A DNA stretch of 64,000 nucleotides from Mycobacterium sp. D16Q13. Lineage in GTDB: Bacteria; Actinomycetota; Actinomycetes; Mycobacteriales; Mycobacteriaceae. The position numbers were made by a program, and so were the translations under genes. This document shows, in pieces, positions 21,214 to 31,752 of the stretch. The notes beneath the pieces were generated by a model. The model was given only the letters and a program-made list of their open reading frames with translations, did no database searches and was not told the origin of the DNA. The stretch covers positions 1 to 64,000 of the forward strand of contig NZ_MAEW01000003.1 in NCBI RefSeq assembly GCF_002013375.1, written 5' to 3'. Position 1 is the stretch's first letter. Every line of letters starts with the position of its first letter.

Positions 21214-21261
21214 CGGCCGATTCTAGATGACGAGCGTTTCCAGATTCGCCTGGAGCAGCCG

Positions 21262-22779
21262 CTACCGCCAGTAACCGCACTGATGGGTGCTGGCGAAACC
21301 TTCTCCCGGCTGTGGCGTTGGCGGCGCCAGGCGCAGGAACGCACCTCCGGATAGATATTTGGGCCATTCAGGTTGGCCGTCACCGTTCGGATTCCCGGTC
21401 TTCACGAACTGTGTCCAGTACTGGATCATTCGTGTGGACAGGGCAGCGGATTCCTGACTCAACGACCTCGACAGATCGAACAGATATCCCAATTCCGAAC
21501 CGTGCGAGGCCCCCAGCGGCAACGGCGCGTCCCGGTACTGCTGATCTACCGGCGCGGCAGGGTCGGCGAATTCGTAGGCGTACACCGGCGTCTTTCTGGC
21601 CAACGCCTCGGCCAGACCGAGGGTCGGGCACGCGTAGCTGTTATCGGTGTCGATCGCCGCGAGCGCGGCGAGCACATTTCCACCGAACCCGGACAGGGGA
21701 TATCTCCGTGCGAGTTCGGCAGCCCTGTCCGCGTACTTGCTTTCGAGCACGCGCTGATACTCCTCGGCGGTACTCGGCACGGGCTTGTGCTGGTACTGCT
21801 GTGCCTCAAACACCGTGGCCTCGTTGGCATTGCTGCCGATGAGGACAGGGACGGGCGAGGCCAAGCCGCTGGTGAACGCATCCAGTGGCGGCGCCGGAAG
21901 CTCTGGCGTCCCGGTCACCGGGCTCACCGGCAGCCCTATGCCGGTGAACTGCGGCGAATCCCGCAGCGCGTCGACCGATAGTGCGCGCAAGCAACCGGCG
22001 GTGCCGGGCCCGGCCGGACAACCCACCTCGGCCGCGTAGGCCGCACTATCGCGGACGGCAGAAGAGACCGGGGCCTGCGCCTGGCATGGAGCGCTCTCCA
22101 TGATCGCGGATCGGAACAGCCCGGCGGCGCTCGGCGCCACCATCAGGTCGCACACCGATACCCCGCCCGCTGATTGGCCGCCGATGGTTACCTGCCCGGG
22201 ATCGCCTCCGAACGCGGCGATGTTGTCGCGCACCCATCGCAACGCGGCCTCCTGATCCAGCAGCCCGTAGTTGCCGATCACATCGGACAGACCCGGAGTA
22301 GCCAAGAACCCCAACGTCCCTAGTCGGTAGTTGATGGTGACGACGGCGATTCCGCCCTCGGCGGCCAGCTTTCGCGCGTTGTAGCCGACACCATTACCGG
22401 AGATGAATGCGCCGCCGTGAATCCACACCAGCACCGGCACTTTCCCCTGGGTGTGCCGCGGCATGGTGACGTTGAGAACCAGGCAGTCCTCGTTCTGGGT
22501 CAGATCGCTCTCGGCTCCCGGCTGCGGGCATTCGACGCCGGGGCCCGTCGCATCACGGGTATCCGACCACGGCGCGACAGGCTCCGGCGCGGTGAATCGT
22601 CGCGCGCCGACCGGTGGCGCCGCATAAGGGATGGCGGTGAAGACACGTACTTCGTCGTCGGTGTGCCCACGCACGGCACCCGCGCGGGTGTTGACGATCG
22701 TCGGATCCGCGGCCGTGGTGGGGCTGCACGACACCACAGCGGCCACGAGTGCAACCAGCACAACCAACAACCGCGGCAT
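21262..22779 (-). CDS. Exported type-B carboxylesterase (probable lipoprotein)
   Basis: About 505 residues. A hydrophobic signal ends in VVSC, a lipobox. The mature protein is a type-B carboxylesterase: GAVRG, YAAPPVGARRF, EDCLVLNV, oxyanion hole HGGAF, and nucleophile elbow GGQSAGG (GxSxG). The catalytic acid lies in the ANEAT region and the catalytic His in ASHGSEL. Substrates are probably short-chain esters or lipids. The ATG at 22779 was chosen; the GTG at 22794 would add a basic n-region and is a real alternative. Upstream in-frame sequence overlaps two hairpins and rpsN and is not coding. Confidence 0.85.
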   Translation of the reverse strand: MPRLLVVLVALVAAVVSCSPTTAADPTIVNTRAGAVRGHTDDEVRVFTAIPYAAPPVGARRFTAPEPVAPWSDTRDATGPGVECPQPGAESDLTQNEDCLVLNVTMPRHTQGKVPVLVWIHGGAFISGNGVGYNARKLAAEGGIAVVTINYRLGTLGFLATPGLSDVIGNYGLLDQEAALRWVRDNIAAFGGDPGQVTIGGQSAGGVSVCDLMVAPSAAGLFRSAIMESAPCQAQAPVSSAVRDSAAYAAEVGCPAGPGTAGCLRALSVDALRDSPQFTGIGLPVSPVTGTPELPAPPLDAFTSGLASPVPVLIGSNANEATVFEAQQYQHKPVPSTAEEYQRVLESKYADRAAELARRYPLSGFGGNVLAALAAIDTDNSYACPTLGLAEALARKTPVYAYEFADPAAPVDQQYRDAPLPLGASHGSELGYLFDLSRSLSQESAALSTRMIQYWTQFVKTGNPNGDGQPEWPKYLSGGAFLRLAPPTPQPGEGFASTHQCGYWR

Positions 22780-22810
22780 CACGTCACGCTTCACTGGCAC
22801 GGCCGCAAGC

Positions 22811-22850
22811 GTAATGGCCGTGGAGCCCGGCAGGGCTTCACGGCCATTAC
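22811..22850. terminator. Second of two tandem hairpins downstream of rpsN
   Basis: 18-base arms at 22811-22828 and 22833-22850, with one mismatch and a GGCA loop. It lies upstream of the carboxylesterase start, 10 bases beyond another perfect hairpin. No strong U-tract. Either a backup terminator or an mRNA 3'-end stabiliser. Confidence 0.55.
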
Positions 22851-22860
22851 AGAGACGCCA

Positions 22861-22890
22861 ATAGGCCGGGACTCGAAAGTCCCGGCCTAT
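22861..22890. terminator. Hairpin terminator after rpsN
   Basis: Perfect 13-base stem (22861-22873 with 22878-22890) closed by a stable CGAA tetraloop, 11 bases past the rpsN stop. It probably ends the rplN-rpsN transcript, consistent with rpsH having its own promoter. Confidence 0.75.
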
Positions 22891-22901
22891 GGTGCAGAGG
22901 T

Positions 22902-23087
22902 TTACCAGCTGCTCTTGCGGATGCCGGGCAGCTCGCCGGCGTGTGCCATCTCCCGCAAGCAGATTCGGCACAGGCCGAACTTGCGGAACACGGCGTGCGG
23001 GCGTCCACACCGGTTGCACCGGGTGTACCCGCGTACCGCGAACTTAGGCTTCTTGTTGGCCTTATTGACCAGCGCAGTCTTCGCCAT
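22902..23087 (-). CDS. rpsN: 30S ribosomal protein S14, zinc-binding type
   Basis: A 61-residue protein with two CxxC pairs (CNRC and CRIC), the zinc-ribbon form of S14 (type Z), and the ending [11 protein letters not shown]. It starts at the rplE stop with a one-base overlap. It normally precedes rpsH directly, but here a terminator and unrelated genes follow. Confidence 0.97.
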   Translation of the reverse strand: MAKTALVNKANKKPKFAVRGYTRCNRCGRPHAVFRKFGLCRICLREMAHAGELPGIRKSSW

Positions 23088-23668
23088 TACTTCTTCGCTC
23101 CCTGCTCAAGTTCTTTGAAGGGGAAGCCGAGTTGCCGCAGCAGCGCCCGCCCCTCGTCGTCGGTGGTCGCCGAGGTGACGACGGTGATGTCCATGCCCCG
23201 CGGACGGTCAATGGAGTCCACGTCGATCTCGTGGAACATCGACTGCTCGGTGAGACCGAAAGTGTAGTTGCCCTTGCCGTCGAACTGCTTGGGCGACAGG
23301 CCGCGGAAGTCGCGGATACGCGGCAGCGCGATGGACACGAGGCGGTCCAGGAACTCCCACATGCGGTCTCCGCGCAGCGTGACGCGGGCACCGATCGGCA
23401 TGCCTTCACGCAGCTTGAACTGTGCGATGGACTTGCGAGCCTTGCGGATCTCCGGCTTCTGGCCCGTAATAGCGGCCAGGTCGGTGACGGCGCCGTTGAT
23501 GAGCTTGGCGTCACGCGCGGCGTCACCCACACCCATGTTGACGACGACCTTCACGACGCCCGGGATCTGCATCACGTTGGCGTACTTGAACTCTTCGTTC
23601 AGCGCGGTCTTGATCTCTTCGCGGTAGCGAGCCTTCAGACGGGGCTGAGTGTTTTCGGTGGTGGTCAT
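23087..23668 (-). CDS. rplE: 50S ribosomal protein L5
   Basis: A 193-residue 5S-rRNA-binding protein. It has the core [16 protein letters not shown], the [17 protein letters not shown] motif and the C-terminal [20 protein letters not shown] typical of L5. Its start overlaps the rplX stop. Confidence 0.98.
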   Translation of the reverse strand: MTTTENTQPRLKARYREEIKTALNEEFKYANVMQIPGVVKVVVNMGVGDAARDAKLINGAVTDLAAITGQKPEIRKARKSIAQFKLREGMPIGARVTLRGDRMWEFLDRLVSIALPRIRDFRGLSPKQFDGKGNYTFGLTEQSMFHEIDVDSIDRPRGMDITVVTSATTDDEGRALLRQLGFPFKELEQGAKK

Positions 23669-23985
23669 CAGATGTCCTTCCCGTTGCGGCGGGAGATACG
23701 GACCTTCTTGCCGGTCTCTTCGTCGATGCGGTAGCCGATACGGGTCGGCTTGCCGTCGGAGTCGATCACCATCACGTTCGATACGTGGATGGCGGCCTCC
23801 TGGGTAACAATCCCGCCGGACTGCGCGCCACGCTCATTGGCCGACTGCGCGGTGTGCTTCTTGATACGGTTCACGCCCTCGACGAGGACACGGTTGCGCT
23901 CCGGGTAGGCCGCGATGACCTTACCCTTGGCGCCCTTGTCCTTGCCGGCGATGACGAGAACGTTGTCGCCCTTGTGCACCTTCAT
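23668..23985 (-). CDS. rplX: 50S ribosomal protein L24
   Basis: A 105-residue assembly initiator protein with an N-terminal KOW motif ([19 protein letters not shown]) and the C-terminal [16 protein letters not shown] segment. It starts at the base after the rplN stop. Confidence 0.98.
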   Translation of the reverse strand: MKVHKGDNVLVIAGKDKGAKGKVIAAYPERNRVLVEGVNRIKKHTAQSANERGAQSGGIVTQEAAIHVSNVMVIDSDGKPTRIGYRIDEETGKKVRISRRNGKDI

Positions 23986-24354
23986 TTACAGCACCTCCGG
24001 GGCGAGCGAAACGATCTTCATGAACTTCTTGTCGCGAAGCTCGCGACCGACGGGCCCGAAGATGCGGGTACCACGCGGGTCGTTGTCGGCCTTGATGATG
24101 ACGGCAGCGTTCTCATCGAACTTGATGTAGCTGCCATCCGGGCGGCGACGCTCTTTGACGGTACGGACTATGACGGCCTTGACGACGTCACCACGCTTGA
24201 CGGTGCCTCCGGGGACGGCGTCCTTGACGGTCGCCACAATGATGTCCCCGATCCCGGCGTAGCGTCGCGACGAGCCACCGAGCACGCGGATGCACAAGAT
24301 CTCCTTGGCACCGGTGTTGTCGGCGACCTTCAGCCGTGACTCCTGCTGAATCAC
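23986..24354 (-). CDS. rplN: 50S ribosomal protein L14
   Basis: A 122-residue protein with the universally conserved [16 protein letters not shown] start and [24 protein letters not shown] end. It is the first gene after the break that follows rpsQ. In M. tuberculosis the same break exists, filled by other genes (atsA, Rv0712, Rv0713). A promoter with a leader of about 150 bases lies upstream. Confidence 0.98.
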   Translation of the reverse strand: MIQQESRLKVADNTGAKEILCIRVLGGSSRRYAGIGDIIVATVKDAVPGGTVKRGDVVKAVIVRTVKERRRPDGSYIKFDENAAVIIKADNDPRGTRIFGPVGRELRDKKFMKIVSLAPEVL

Positions 24355-24510
24355 TGGTCTCTCCTACGTGACCTGGAAGTGGATGTGTGCCGGATTCCGA
24401 CCCGACACACGCGGTCATGTTGTCTCCAGGGCACGCGTCATCCCCGGTTTTCACCTGGTGGGAATGCCTACCTGCCCCCGGGCGCCAAGCACCCACAAGA
24501 CAACCGCCCT

Positions 24511-24540
24511 AGTGTAGGCGAACCTGCAGGTCGGATACAA
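24511..24540 (-). promoter_or_regulatory. Candidate sigma-A-type promoter for rplN-rpsN
   Basis: On the minus strand TTGTAT (24535-24540), an 18-base spacer and TACACT (24511-24516). It lies just downstream of the transporter gene's stop. The -10 context (GCCTACACT) matches that of the rpsH promoter. Confidence 0.65.
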
Positions 24541-24577
24541 ATCCGCGCCGCTTCGCGCACTCCCCTCGCCGAGCACT

Positions 24578-25924
24578 CTATCGCTGGAACGCCGAGCCCT
24601 GCTCGCGGTCCAGGTAGGTCTCCGACTTGTTGGTAAGGAAGAACAGGTAGACCACCAGGGAAATCGCGATGCACACCGTGACGTACCCGATGAACAACGG
24701 CACCTGACCGTGTTCCTTGAGGGTTTGGTAGATCAGGGGCGCCGTCCCGCCGAACACCGAGTTCGCCAGCGCGTAGCCCACACCTACGCCGAGTGCGCGC
24801 ACATGAGACGGAAACAGTTCGGACTTAACCAGTGCATTGATGGAGGTGTATCCGGTCAAGATCACGTAGGCGCCGGCCACCAACAGAAATGACGCGATGG
24901 GCGACCGCGTCTGGGGCAGGTACGCGATGAGGACATAGGTGTAGATGAGTCCCCCGAAGCCGAACCACAGCAGCAGCGGCCTGCGGCCCACCTTGTCGCT
25001 GATGATCCCGCCGATGGGTTGCAGCAGCATCAGGAAGATGAGTCCCGCCAAGTTGATCCAGGTGGCGGTCATGGCCTGGTCCTTGTAGGCGGTCTTGACG
25101 ATCGCCGGCGCGTTGACGCTGTAGGTGTAGAACGCGAGGGTGCCGCCCATCGTGATGAGGAAGCACAGCACCAGTGGTCGCCAGTACCGAGTGAGCAGCT
25201 CCCGCATCGACCCGGAACTGGTGTCCTCACCAGCCTTGATGGCCGCCAGCTGTTCGTCGCTGAGCGATTCGTCCATGGTGCGCCGCAACCAGTACACGAC
25301 TATCGCGGCCACACCTCCCACGGCAAAGGCTATGCGCCAACCGAATTCGTGAACCTGCTCCTTGTCGAAGACCGTCAGAATGATCAGCAGCGTGAATTGG
25401 GCAAGCACATGGCCGCCCACCAGCGTCACGTACTGGAACGACGAGAAGAAACCGCGCCGCTCACGGGTGGCGGCCTCGGACATGTAGGTGGCCGAGGTGC
25501 CGTACTCGCCACCGGTCGCGAAACCCTGGACCAGTCTGCACAGGATCAGCACGATCGGCGCGGCCATTCCGATGCTGGTGCGCGAGGGCACCAGGGCGAT
25601 GACCATGGAGCAGGCCGCCATCAACGAGACGCTGATGGTCAGCGCGGCACGGCGGCCGTGCCGGTCGGCGAACCTGCCGAAGAACCACGAGCCCACTGGC
25701 CGGGTGATGAACGTGACCGCGAAGATCGCGTACACGTACACCGTCGAGTTCTGGTCGGCCTCATCGAAGAATTGCTTCTCGAAGTACATCGCGAAGACGG
25801 TGTAGACGTAGACGTCGTACCACTCGACGAGGTTGCCGGACGACCCTCTGATGGTGTTCCAGATGGCGCGGCGAGTGTCCGCCCGGCCCGAAGGAGTTGG
25901 CGTGTCAGCAGTCGAAACGGTCAT
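24578..25924 (-). CDS. MHS-family MFS transporter (dicarboxylate/2-oxoglutarate permease-like)
   Basis: A 448-residue, 12-segment major facilitator. NLVEWYDVYVYTVFAMYF in segment 1, GRFADRHGRRAAL between segments 2 and 3, GGEYGTSATYMSE in segment 5 and SDKVGRRPLL in the second half are signatures of the metabolite:H+ symporter family, which includes KgtP, ShiA and ProP. An organic-acid substrate is likely; the specific one is not determined. The ATG lies 6 bases after the cutinase-like gene, so the two are probably cotranscribed. Confidence 0.88.
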   Translation of the reverse strand: MTVSTADTPTPSGRADTRRAIWNTIRGSSGNLVEWYDVYVYTVFAMYFEKQFFDEADQNSTVYVYAIFAVTFITRPVGSWFFGRFADRHGRRAALTISVSLMAACSMVIALVPSRTSIGMAAPIVLILCRLVQGFATGGEYGTSATYMSEAATRERRGFFSSFQYVTLVGGHVLAQFTLLIILTVFDKEQVHEFGWRIAFAVGGVAAIVVYWLRRTMDESLSDEQLAAIKAGEDTSSGSMRELLTRYWRPLVLCFLITMGGTLAFYTYSVNAPAIVKTAYKDQAMTATWINLAGLIFLMLLQPIGGIISDKVGRRPLLLWFGFGGLIYTYVLIAYLPQTRSPIASFLLVAGAYVILTGYTSINALVKSELFPSHVRALGVGVGYALANSVFGGTAPLIYQTLKEHGQVPLFIGYVTVCIAISLVVYLFFLTNKSETYLDREQGSAFQR

Positions 25925-25930
25925 GCAGGC

Positions 25931-26935
25931 TTACTGACCACCGGATGCCGGACCCGGCGGCGGGCCGTGCCGACCTGGATCGGGCGCAGGGATGCTGCTG
26001 GTCGATGCCACTGCCGCAGGAGCATCGGGCGCCGGGCCGTCGGTCGCCGGCATCATCCACGCCGGCGCCTTTCGCGTCGGTGTCGCCGCTACCGGCTTTG
26101 GTGTGGACGACGAGGGCTCCGGCGCAGCGGACGAGGTGGGCGGTGTCGTCGTTCCGCTCAACGGCTGGGCGCTCTTGGACGTTGAAGCCGGGGCGCCGGA
26201 AGTGCTCGTGGAACTGCTGCTGGAAGCGGCCGCCGCGCTACTGCTGGCAGCGACGGCGGTCAGGCGGCTGGCGACGAAATCGGCGGCACGATCGGCCGAC
26301 CCGTCCGATTTGTACTGCATGTGCGGACCCAGCCCGCCGCCGGCCGGATCACAGATCCCGTCACCGGGGTTGCAGATGTCGATGACCTTGCCGCGCTGGT
26401 CATCCCTGATCTCCAGGTCCAGATTCATGCCGGCAACCTGCCAGTTCTTGGGGTTCCCGATCAATACGATTGCGGCGACACGCTTTTCAAGATCGGCCGG
26501 AAGCGGATTATTGAAAGTAAGCCCCGTCCCGTTCTTACCGAACAGCACGTCGACGACCGCCGCGCCCTGGGAAAAGCCCCCGAGCACGAACTGGGTGTTC
26601 GGGCAGTTCCGCGCCACTTCCTGGACGTGGAAGCTCATGTCATTGGCTCCGTCGCCGGCACGGACCCAGTCGAAGCTTGCCGGATAGTTGACCGCATAGA
26701 TCTCGACGTTCTTACCGGGGAGCCGATCAACGATTTCGTCGGTGACCGCCTTCCCGACATCGCCGAGCCCGGGTGTGTCGTTGGTCCCGCGCGCGAAGGA
26801 CACATCCACATCGGGACAGCCCGCCGCGCGAGCGGTTGGAGAGCTCTCCGTGTGTGTGGCGAGCACCGCGGCGGCCGCCGCGGACACCGCGAAAATCGAA
26901 ACCCCGACCGATCCACGCTTGACGTATCGGTTCAT
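25931..26935 (-). CDS. Cutinase-like serine esterase with long Ser/Pro/Ala-rich tail
   Basis: A 334-residue secreted esterase of the Culp family. Signal peptide at about residues 1-38. Catalytic features are GGFSQGA (GxSxG nucleophile) and CNPGDGICDPAGGGLGPHMQY, carrying the Asp and His of the triad with disulfide Cys. The catalytic domain ends near residue 230. The last 100 or so residues are low complexity (Ser, Ala, Thr, Pro), unlike the compact mycobacterial cutinases, and may span the cell wall or be modified. Substrates are probably lipid or short-chain esters. Divergent from the hydrolase at 27106. Confidence 0.88.
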   Translation of the reverse strand: MNRYVKRGSVGVSIFAVSAAAAAVLATHTESSPTARAAGCPDVDVSFARGTNDTPGLGDVGKAVTDEIVDRLPGKNVEIYAVNYPASFDWVRAGDGANDMSFHVQEVARNCPNTQFVLGGFSQGAAVVDVLFGKNGTGLTFNNPLPADLEKRVAAIVLIGNPKNWQVAGMNLDLEIRDDQRGKVIDICNPGDGICDPAGGGLGPHMQYKSDGSADRAADFVASRLTAVAASSSAAAASSSSSTSTSGAPASTSKSAQPLSGTTTPPTSSAAPEPSSSTPKPVAATPTRKAPAWMMPATDGPAPDAPAAVASTSSIPAPDPGRHGPPPGPASGGQ

Positions 26936-27084
26936 TCGTCCAGCGTAGACAGGTCTGCCCGCACATTGACAGAAGTTGGCGGCATCCGAAAACGACTCTT
27001 ACCGGCCCCTTACTCGCACCTAATCCGCGTGGCGGAGTCCCCGCGTGCCTTGCCCACTCAGCGGGCACCGCCGTCACCCGAAAC

Positions 27085-27098
27085 TGAAACACGTTCTA
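27085..27098. promoter_or_regulatory. KstR-type operator
   Basis: The 14 bases fit the published KstR consensus TnnAACnnGTTnnA exactly: T85, AAC 88-90, GTT 93-95, A98. It ends 8 bases before the first GTG of the hydrolase gene and touches a possible TACTCT -10 box at 27097-27102. Repression of the hydrolase by KstR is inferred. Confidence 0.7.
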
Positions 27099-27105
27099 CT
27101 CTTAT

Positions 27106-27960
27106 GTGGTGGACGTGACATACGAGGGCACCAAGAAAGAACTGGCCACCGATCAGGGCGTGCTGCGCTATCACGAGGCCGGCGAGGGCGAGCCGCTGAT
27201 CTTGCTGCACGGCTCCGGCCCCGGTGTGACGGGATGGCGCAATTACCGCGGGAACCTCGAGGTTTTCGCCAAGCACTTCCATACCTACGTCTTGGAGTTT
27301 CCCGGGTTCGGCGTCAGCGATGCCGTGCAGGGACACCCCGTCCTGACGGCCGGCGCCTCGGTGATCCGGTTCATGGACGGCCTCGGTATCGAGTCCGCCG
27401 CCATCGTCGGAAACTCGATGGGCGGAGTCGTCGGCATCAATCTGGCGATCAAGCACCCCGACCGCGTCACCAAGCTCGTCACCATCGGCGGTGTCGGACC
27501 GAACATCTTCAGCCCGAGCCCCAGCGAGGGCCTGCGCCTGCTGCAGGAGTTCACCGACAACCCCGACCGCGACAAGCTGGTCCGCTGGCTCAACTCGATG
27601 GTGTGGAACCCCGCCGTCGTCACCGAGGAGCTCATCGAGGAGCGTTGGGAAGCCGCGATCAATCCGGATGCACATAAGACCGCGCAGCTGATGTACGGCT
27701 CCAAAGCCTTTGCGATGCAACAGCAGTTCCTCGCGAACGCCGATATCGCGCCGTACTGGGCGATGATGCACAAGATCAAGTGCCCGACCCTGCTCACCTG
27801 GGGCCGCGATGACAGAGTCAGCCCGCCGGACATGGCGATCGTGCCGATGCGACTCATCCCCAACGCCGAACTGCATATCTTCCCCAACAGCGGCCACTGG
27901 GTGATGATCGAAGCCAAGCAGGCCTTCGAGCAGACCGTCGTGGACTTCCTGCGCCGCTAA
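27106..27960 (+). CDS. Alpha/beta hydrolase, meta-cleavage (C-C) hydrolase type
   Basis: A 284-residue cytosolic hydrolase with HGSGPG at residues 35-40 (oxyanion loop), Ser104 in GNSMGG, Asp235/236 in TWGRDDRV and His264 in NSGHWVMIE. The HGSGPG motif and overall layout are those of BphD/HsaD-type enzymes that cleave vinylogous 1,5-diketones in aromatic or steroid ring degradation. With a KstR-type operator immediately upstream, a role in sterol or related ring catabolism is inferred. Starts GTG 27106, 27109 and 27115 are all possible. If the TACTCT box is real, the transcript may be leaderless. Confidence 0.85.
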   Translation: MVDVTYEGTKKELATDQGVLRYHEAGEGEPLILLHGSGPGVTGWRNYRGNLEVFAKHFHTYVLEFPGFGVSDAVQGHPVLTAGASVIRFMDGLGIESAAIVGNSMGGVVGINLAIKHPDRVTKLVTIGGVGPNIFSPSPSEGLRLLQEFTDNPDRDKLVRWLNSMVWNPAVVTEELIEERWEAAINPDAHKTAQLMYGSKAFAMQQQFLANADIAPYWAMMHKIKCPTLLTWGRDDRVSPPDMAIVPMRLIPNAELHIFPNSGHWVMIEAKQAFEQTVVDFLRR

Positions 27961-27990
27961 ACGCTCAATGCGCGGAGCTACTCCCCCAAA

Positions 27991-28033
27991 GCAAAAAGCG
28001 CGCCGCCCCTTTCGGGAACGGCGCGCTTTTTGC
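27991..28033. terminator. Bidirectional intrinsic terminator
   Basis: Perfect 15-base arms, 27991-28005 and 28019-28033, with A-run and T-run edges (AAAAAG...CTTTTT) on both strands, and an internal CCC/GGG pairing. It lies between convergent genes: it ends the hydrolase unit on the plus strand and rpsQ on the minus strand. Confidence 0.9.
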
Positions 28034-28041
28034 GTATCTGC

Positions 28042-28347
28042 TTACTTGGCCTTTTCGAGAACCTCGACCAGGCGCCACCGCTTGGTGGCCGACGTCGGAC
28101 GAGTCTCCATCAGCGAGACGCGGTCGCCGACACCGGCGTCACCGTTCTCGTCGTGGGCCTTGACCTTCGACGTGGTGCGGATGATCTTGCCGTACAGGGC
28201 GTGCCGTGCACGGGACTCGAGCTCGACCACGATGGTCTTCTGCATCTTGTCCGAGACGACGTAACCGATGGCGGTCTTACGACGCCCACGCGGCTGCTCG
28301 GTGGCCGGGGTGTGCTTAGGCCCGGCGGCCTTCTTGGTCTCGCTCAC
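28042..28347 (-). CDS. rpsQ: 30S ribosomal protein S17
   Basis: A 101-residue 16S-rRNA-binding protein. [20 protein letters not shown] and the ending [17 protein letters not shown] are typical. A Lys/Pro-rich N-terminal extension of about 20 residues is usual in mycobacteria. The GTG start overlaps the rpmC stop (GTGA). It is the last gene of the S10 segment. Confidence 0.97.
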   Translation of the reverse strand: MSETKKAAGPKHTPATEQPRGRRKTAIGYVVSDKMQKTIVVELESRARHALYGKIIRTTSKVKAHDENGDAGVGDRVSLMETRPTSATKRWRLVEVLEKAK

Positions 28348-28580
28348 TTGCTGTCCTCGCTATCGGGTCCTGCGGCCAATCCGAGCTCGCGCTCACGCAT
28401 TACCGTGTAGATGCGCGCGATCTCCTGGCGCACCGCACGCAGCCGACGGTTGTTGGCGAGCTGACCGGTGGCCATCTGGAAGCGCAGATTGAACAGCTCT
28501 TCCTTGGACTCACGCAGCTTGGTGATCAGCTCGTCCTCGTTGCTTTCCCGCAGTTCGCCAGCGGAAATTCCCACTGCCAT
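28344..28580 (-). CDS. rpmC: 50S ribosomal protein L29
   Basis: A 78-residue exit-tunnel protein with [27 protein letters not shown]. The ATG at 28580 overlaps the rplP stop (ATGA) and is preceded by AGGAG. Longer in-frame sequence lies inside rplP in another frame and is not coding. Confidence 0.97.
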   Translation of the reverse strand: MAVGISAGELRESNEDELITKLRESKEELFNLRFQMATGQLANNRRLRAVRQEIARIYTVMRERELGLAAGPDSEDSK

Positions 28581-28996
28581 CAGAACTGCTCCTCTCGTGT
28601 GATGATGCGCGCCTTGATCGGCAGCTTGTGGATCGCGCGCGTCAAAGCTTCGCGGGCGGTCTCCTCGTTCGGGTAGCTCAACTCGAACAGCACACGACCG
28701 GGCTTGACGTTCGCAACCCACCACTCCGGCGAACCCTTACCGGAACCCATGCGGGTTTCGGCAGGCTTCTTGGTCAGCGGGCGGTCCGGGAAGATGTTGA
28801 TCCAGACCTTGCCGCCACGCTTGATGTGCCGGTTGATGGCGATACGAGCGGACTCGATCTGCCGGTTCGTGATGTATGCATGGCCCAGCGCCTGAATGCC
28901 GTAGTCACCGAAGGCAACAGTGGTACCGCCCGAGGCGGTGCCCTTCTTCTTCGGGTGATGCTGCTTGCGGTGCTTGACCTTACGGGGAATCAGCAT
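28580..28996 (-). CDS. rplP: 50S ribosomal protein L16
   Basis: A 138-residue protein near the A-site t[22 protein letters not shown] at the start, [23 protein letters not shown] and the C-terminal [17 protein letters not shown] are diagnostic. Confidence 0.98.
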   Translation of the reverse strand: MLIPRKVKHRKQHHPKKKGTASGGTTVAFGDYGIQALGHAYITNRQIESARIAINRHIKRGGKVWINIFPDRPLTKKPAETRMGSGKGSPEWWVANVKPGRVLFELSYPNEETAREALTRAIHKLPIKARIITREEQF

Positions 28997-28998
28997 GT

Positions 28999-30295
<1,297 letters not shown>

Positions 30296-30296
<1 letters not shown>

Positions 30297-30577
30297 TAGC
30301 GCCGCTTGCTCTTTCGGTCGTCCTTGATATGACCCTTGAAGGTCCGCGTCGGGGCGAACTCGCCCAGCTTGTGACCGACCATCGCTTCGGTGACGAAGAC
30401 GGGAACGTGCTTGCGCCCGTCATGCACCGCGAAGGTGTGGCCGATGAAGTCGGGGATGATGGTCGACCGACGCGACCAGGTCTTGATGACCTGCTTGGTG
30501 TTCTTCTCGTTCTGTACGTCGACCTTCTTGAGCAGATGGTCGTCGATGAACGGGCCCTTCTTAAGGCTGCGTGGCAT
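30296..30577 (-). CDS. rpsS: 30S ribosomal protein S19
   Basis: A 93-residue protein of the small-subunit head. [19 protein letters not shown] at the start and [16 protein letters not shown] near the end identify it. Confidence 0.98.
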
Positions 30578-30586
30578 CGCTTACTC

Positions 30587-31423
30587 CTAGCGCTTCTTGC
30601 CGGTGCGCCGGCGACGGACGATGAGCTTGTCGCTCGCCTTGTTCGGCTTGCGGGTGCGGCCTTCGGGCTTGCCCCACGGGCTCACCGGGTGACGACCACC
30701 GGAGGTCTTACCTTCACCACCACCGTGCGGGTGGTCGACCGGGTTCATCACGACACCACGGACAGTGGGGCGCTTGCCCTTCCACCGCATACGGCCGGCC
30801 TTACCCCAGTTGATGTTGCCCTGCTCGGCGTTGCCGACCTCGCCGACGGTGGCGCGGCAGCGCACGTCGACACGGCGGATCTCACCGCTGGGCATACGCA
30901 GGGAGGCGTAAGCGCCTTCCTTGCCCAGCAGCTGGATACCGGCACCGGCAGAGCGGGCCATCTTGGCTCCACCACCGGGACGCAGCTCGACGGCGTGCAC
31001 GGTGGTACCCGTCGGGATATTGCGCAACGGCAGGTTGTTGCCCGGCTTGATGTCGGCGTTGGCGCCCGACTCCACCACGTCACCCTGCGAAAGCCCGACC
31101 GGCGCGATGATGTAACGCTTCTCGCCATCCAGGAAGTGCAGCAGCGCGATGCGCGCGGTGCGGTTGGGGTCGTACTCGATGTGCGCGACCTTGGCGTTGA
31201 CGCCGTCCTTGTCGTGGCGACGGAAATCAATCAGCCGGTAGGCACGCTTGTGGCCGCCACCCTTGTGACGAGTGGTGATGCGGCCGTGGGCGTTACGACC
31301 ACCGGTGCCGTGCAGCGGGCGAACCAGCGACTTCTCGGGAGTCGAGCGAGTGATCTCCGAGAAATCGGCGACGCTCGAGCCGCGGCGACCGGGGGTCGTC
31401 GGCTTGTACTTGCGAATAGCCAT
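30587..31423 (-). CDS. rplB: 50S ribosomal protein L2
   Basis: A 278-residue protein at the peptidyl-transferase centre. [20 protein letters not shown] at the start, [19 protein letters not shown], and the catalytically important C-terminal segment [18 protein letters not shown] are all intact. Confidence 0.98.
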   Translation of the reverse strand: MAIRKYKPTTPGRRGSSVADFSEITRSTPEKSLVRPLHGTGGRNAHGRITTRHKGGGHKRAYRLIDFRRHDKDGVNAKVAHIEYDPNRTARIALLHFLDGEKRYIIAPVGLSQGDVVESGANADIKPGNNLPLRNIPTGTTVHAVELRPGGGAKMARSAGAGIQLLGKEGAYASLRMPSGEIRRVDVRCRATVGEVGNAEQGNINWGKAGRMRWKGKRPTVRGVVMNPVDHPHGGGEGKTSGGRHPVSPWGKPEGRTRKPNKASDKLIVRRRRTGKKR

Positions 31424-31449
31424 GTCTTCTCTAGTCCTCTACTCCCCGA

Positions 31450-31752
31450 CTACGCGGGGGCTCCAAACAGGTCGATCGGCTTGCTGCCCGGTGCCAGGGT
31501 GACGATGGCGCGCTTGGTGCTCTTGCGCTGTCCGAAACCGGTGCGGGTGCGCTTGCGCTTGCCCTGCCGGTTGGCGGTGTTCACCGAGGAGACCTTGACG
31601 CTGAAGATCTGCTCGATGGCGATCTTGATCTGCGTCTTGTTCGAGTCCGGGTGGACAACGAAGGTGTACACGTTGTCTTCGATCAACGAGTACGACTTCT
31701 CCGAGATCACCGGGGCCAGGATGATGTCGCGGGGGTCAGCGATGGTTGCCAT
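31450..31752 (-). CDS. rplW: 50S ribosomal protein L23
   Basis: A 100-residue exit-site protein that docks SRP and trigger factor. [16 protein letters not shown] at the start and [24 protein letters not shown] near the end are typical. It starts at the rplD stop. Confidence 0.97.
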   Translation of the reverse strand: MATIADPRDIILAPVISEKSYSLIEDNVYTFVVHPDSNKTQIKIAIEQIFSVKVSSVNTANRQGKRKRTRTGFGQRKSTKRAIVTLAPGSKPIDLFGAPA

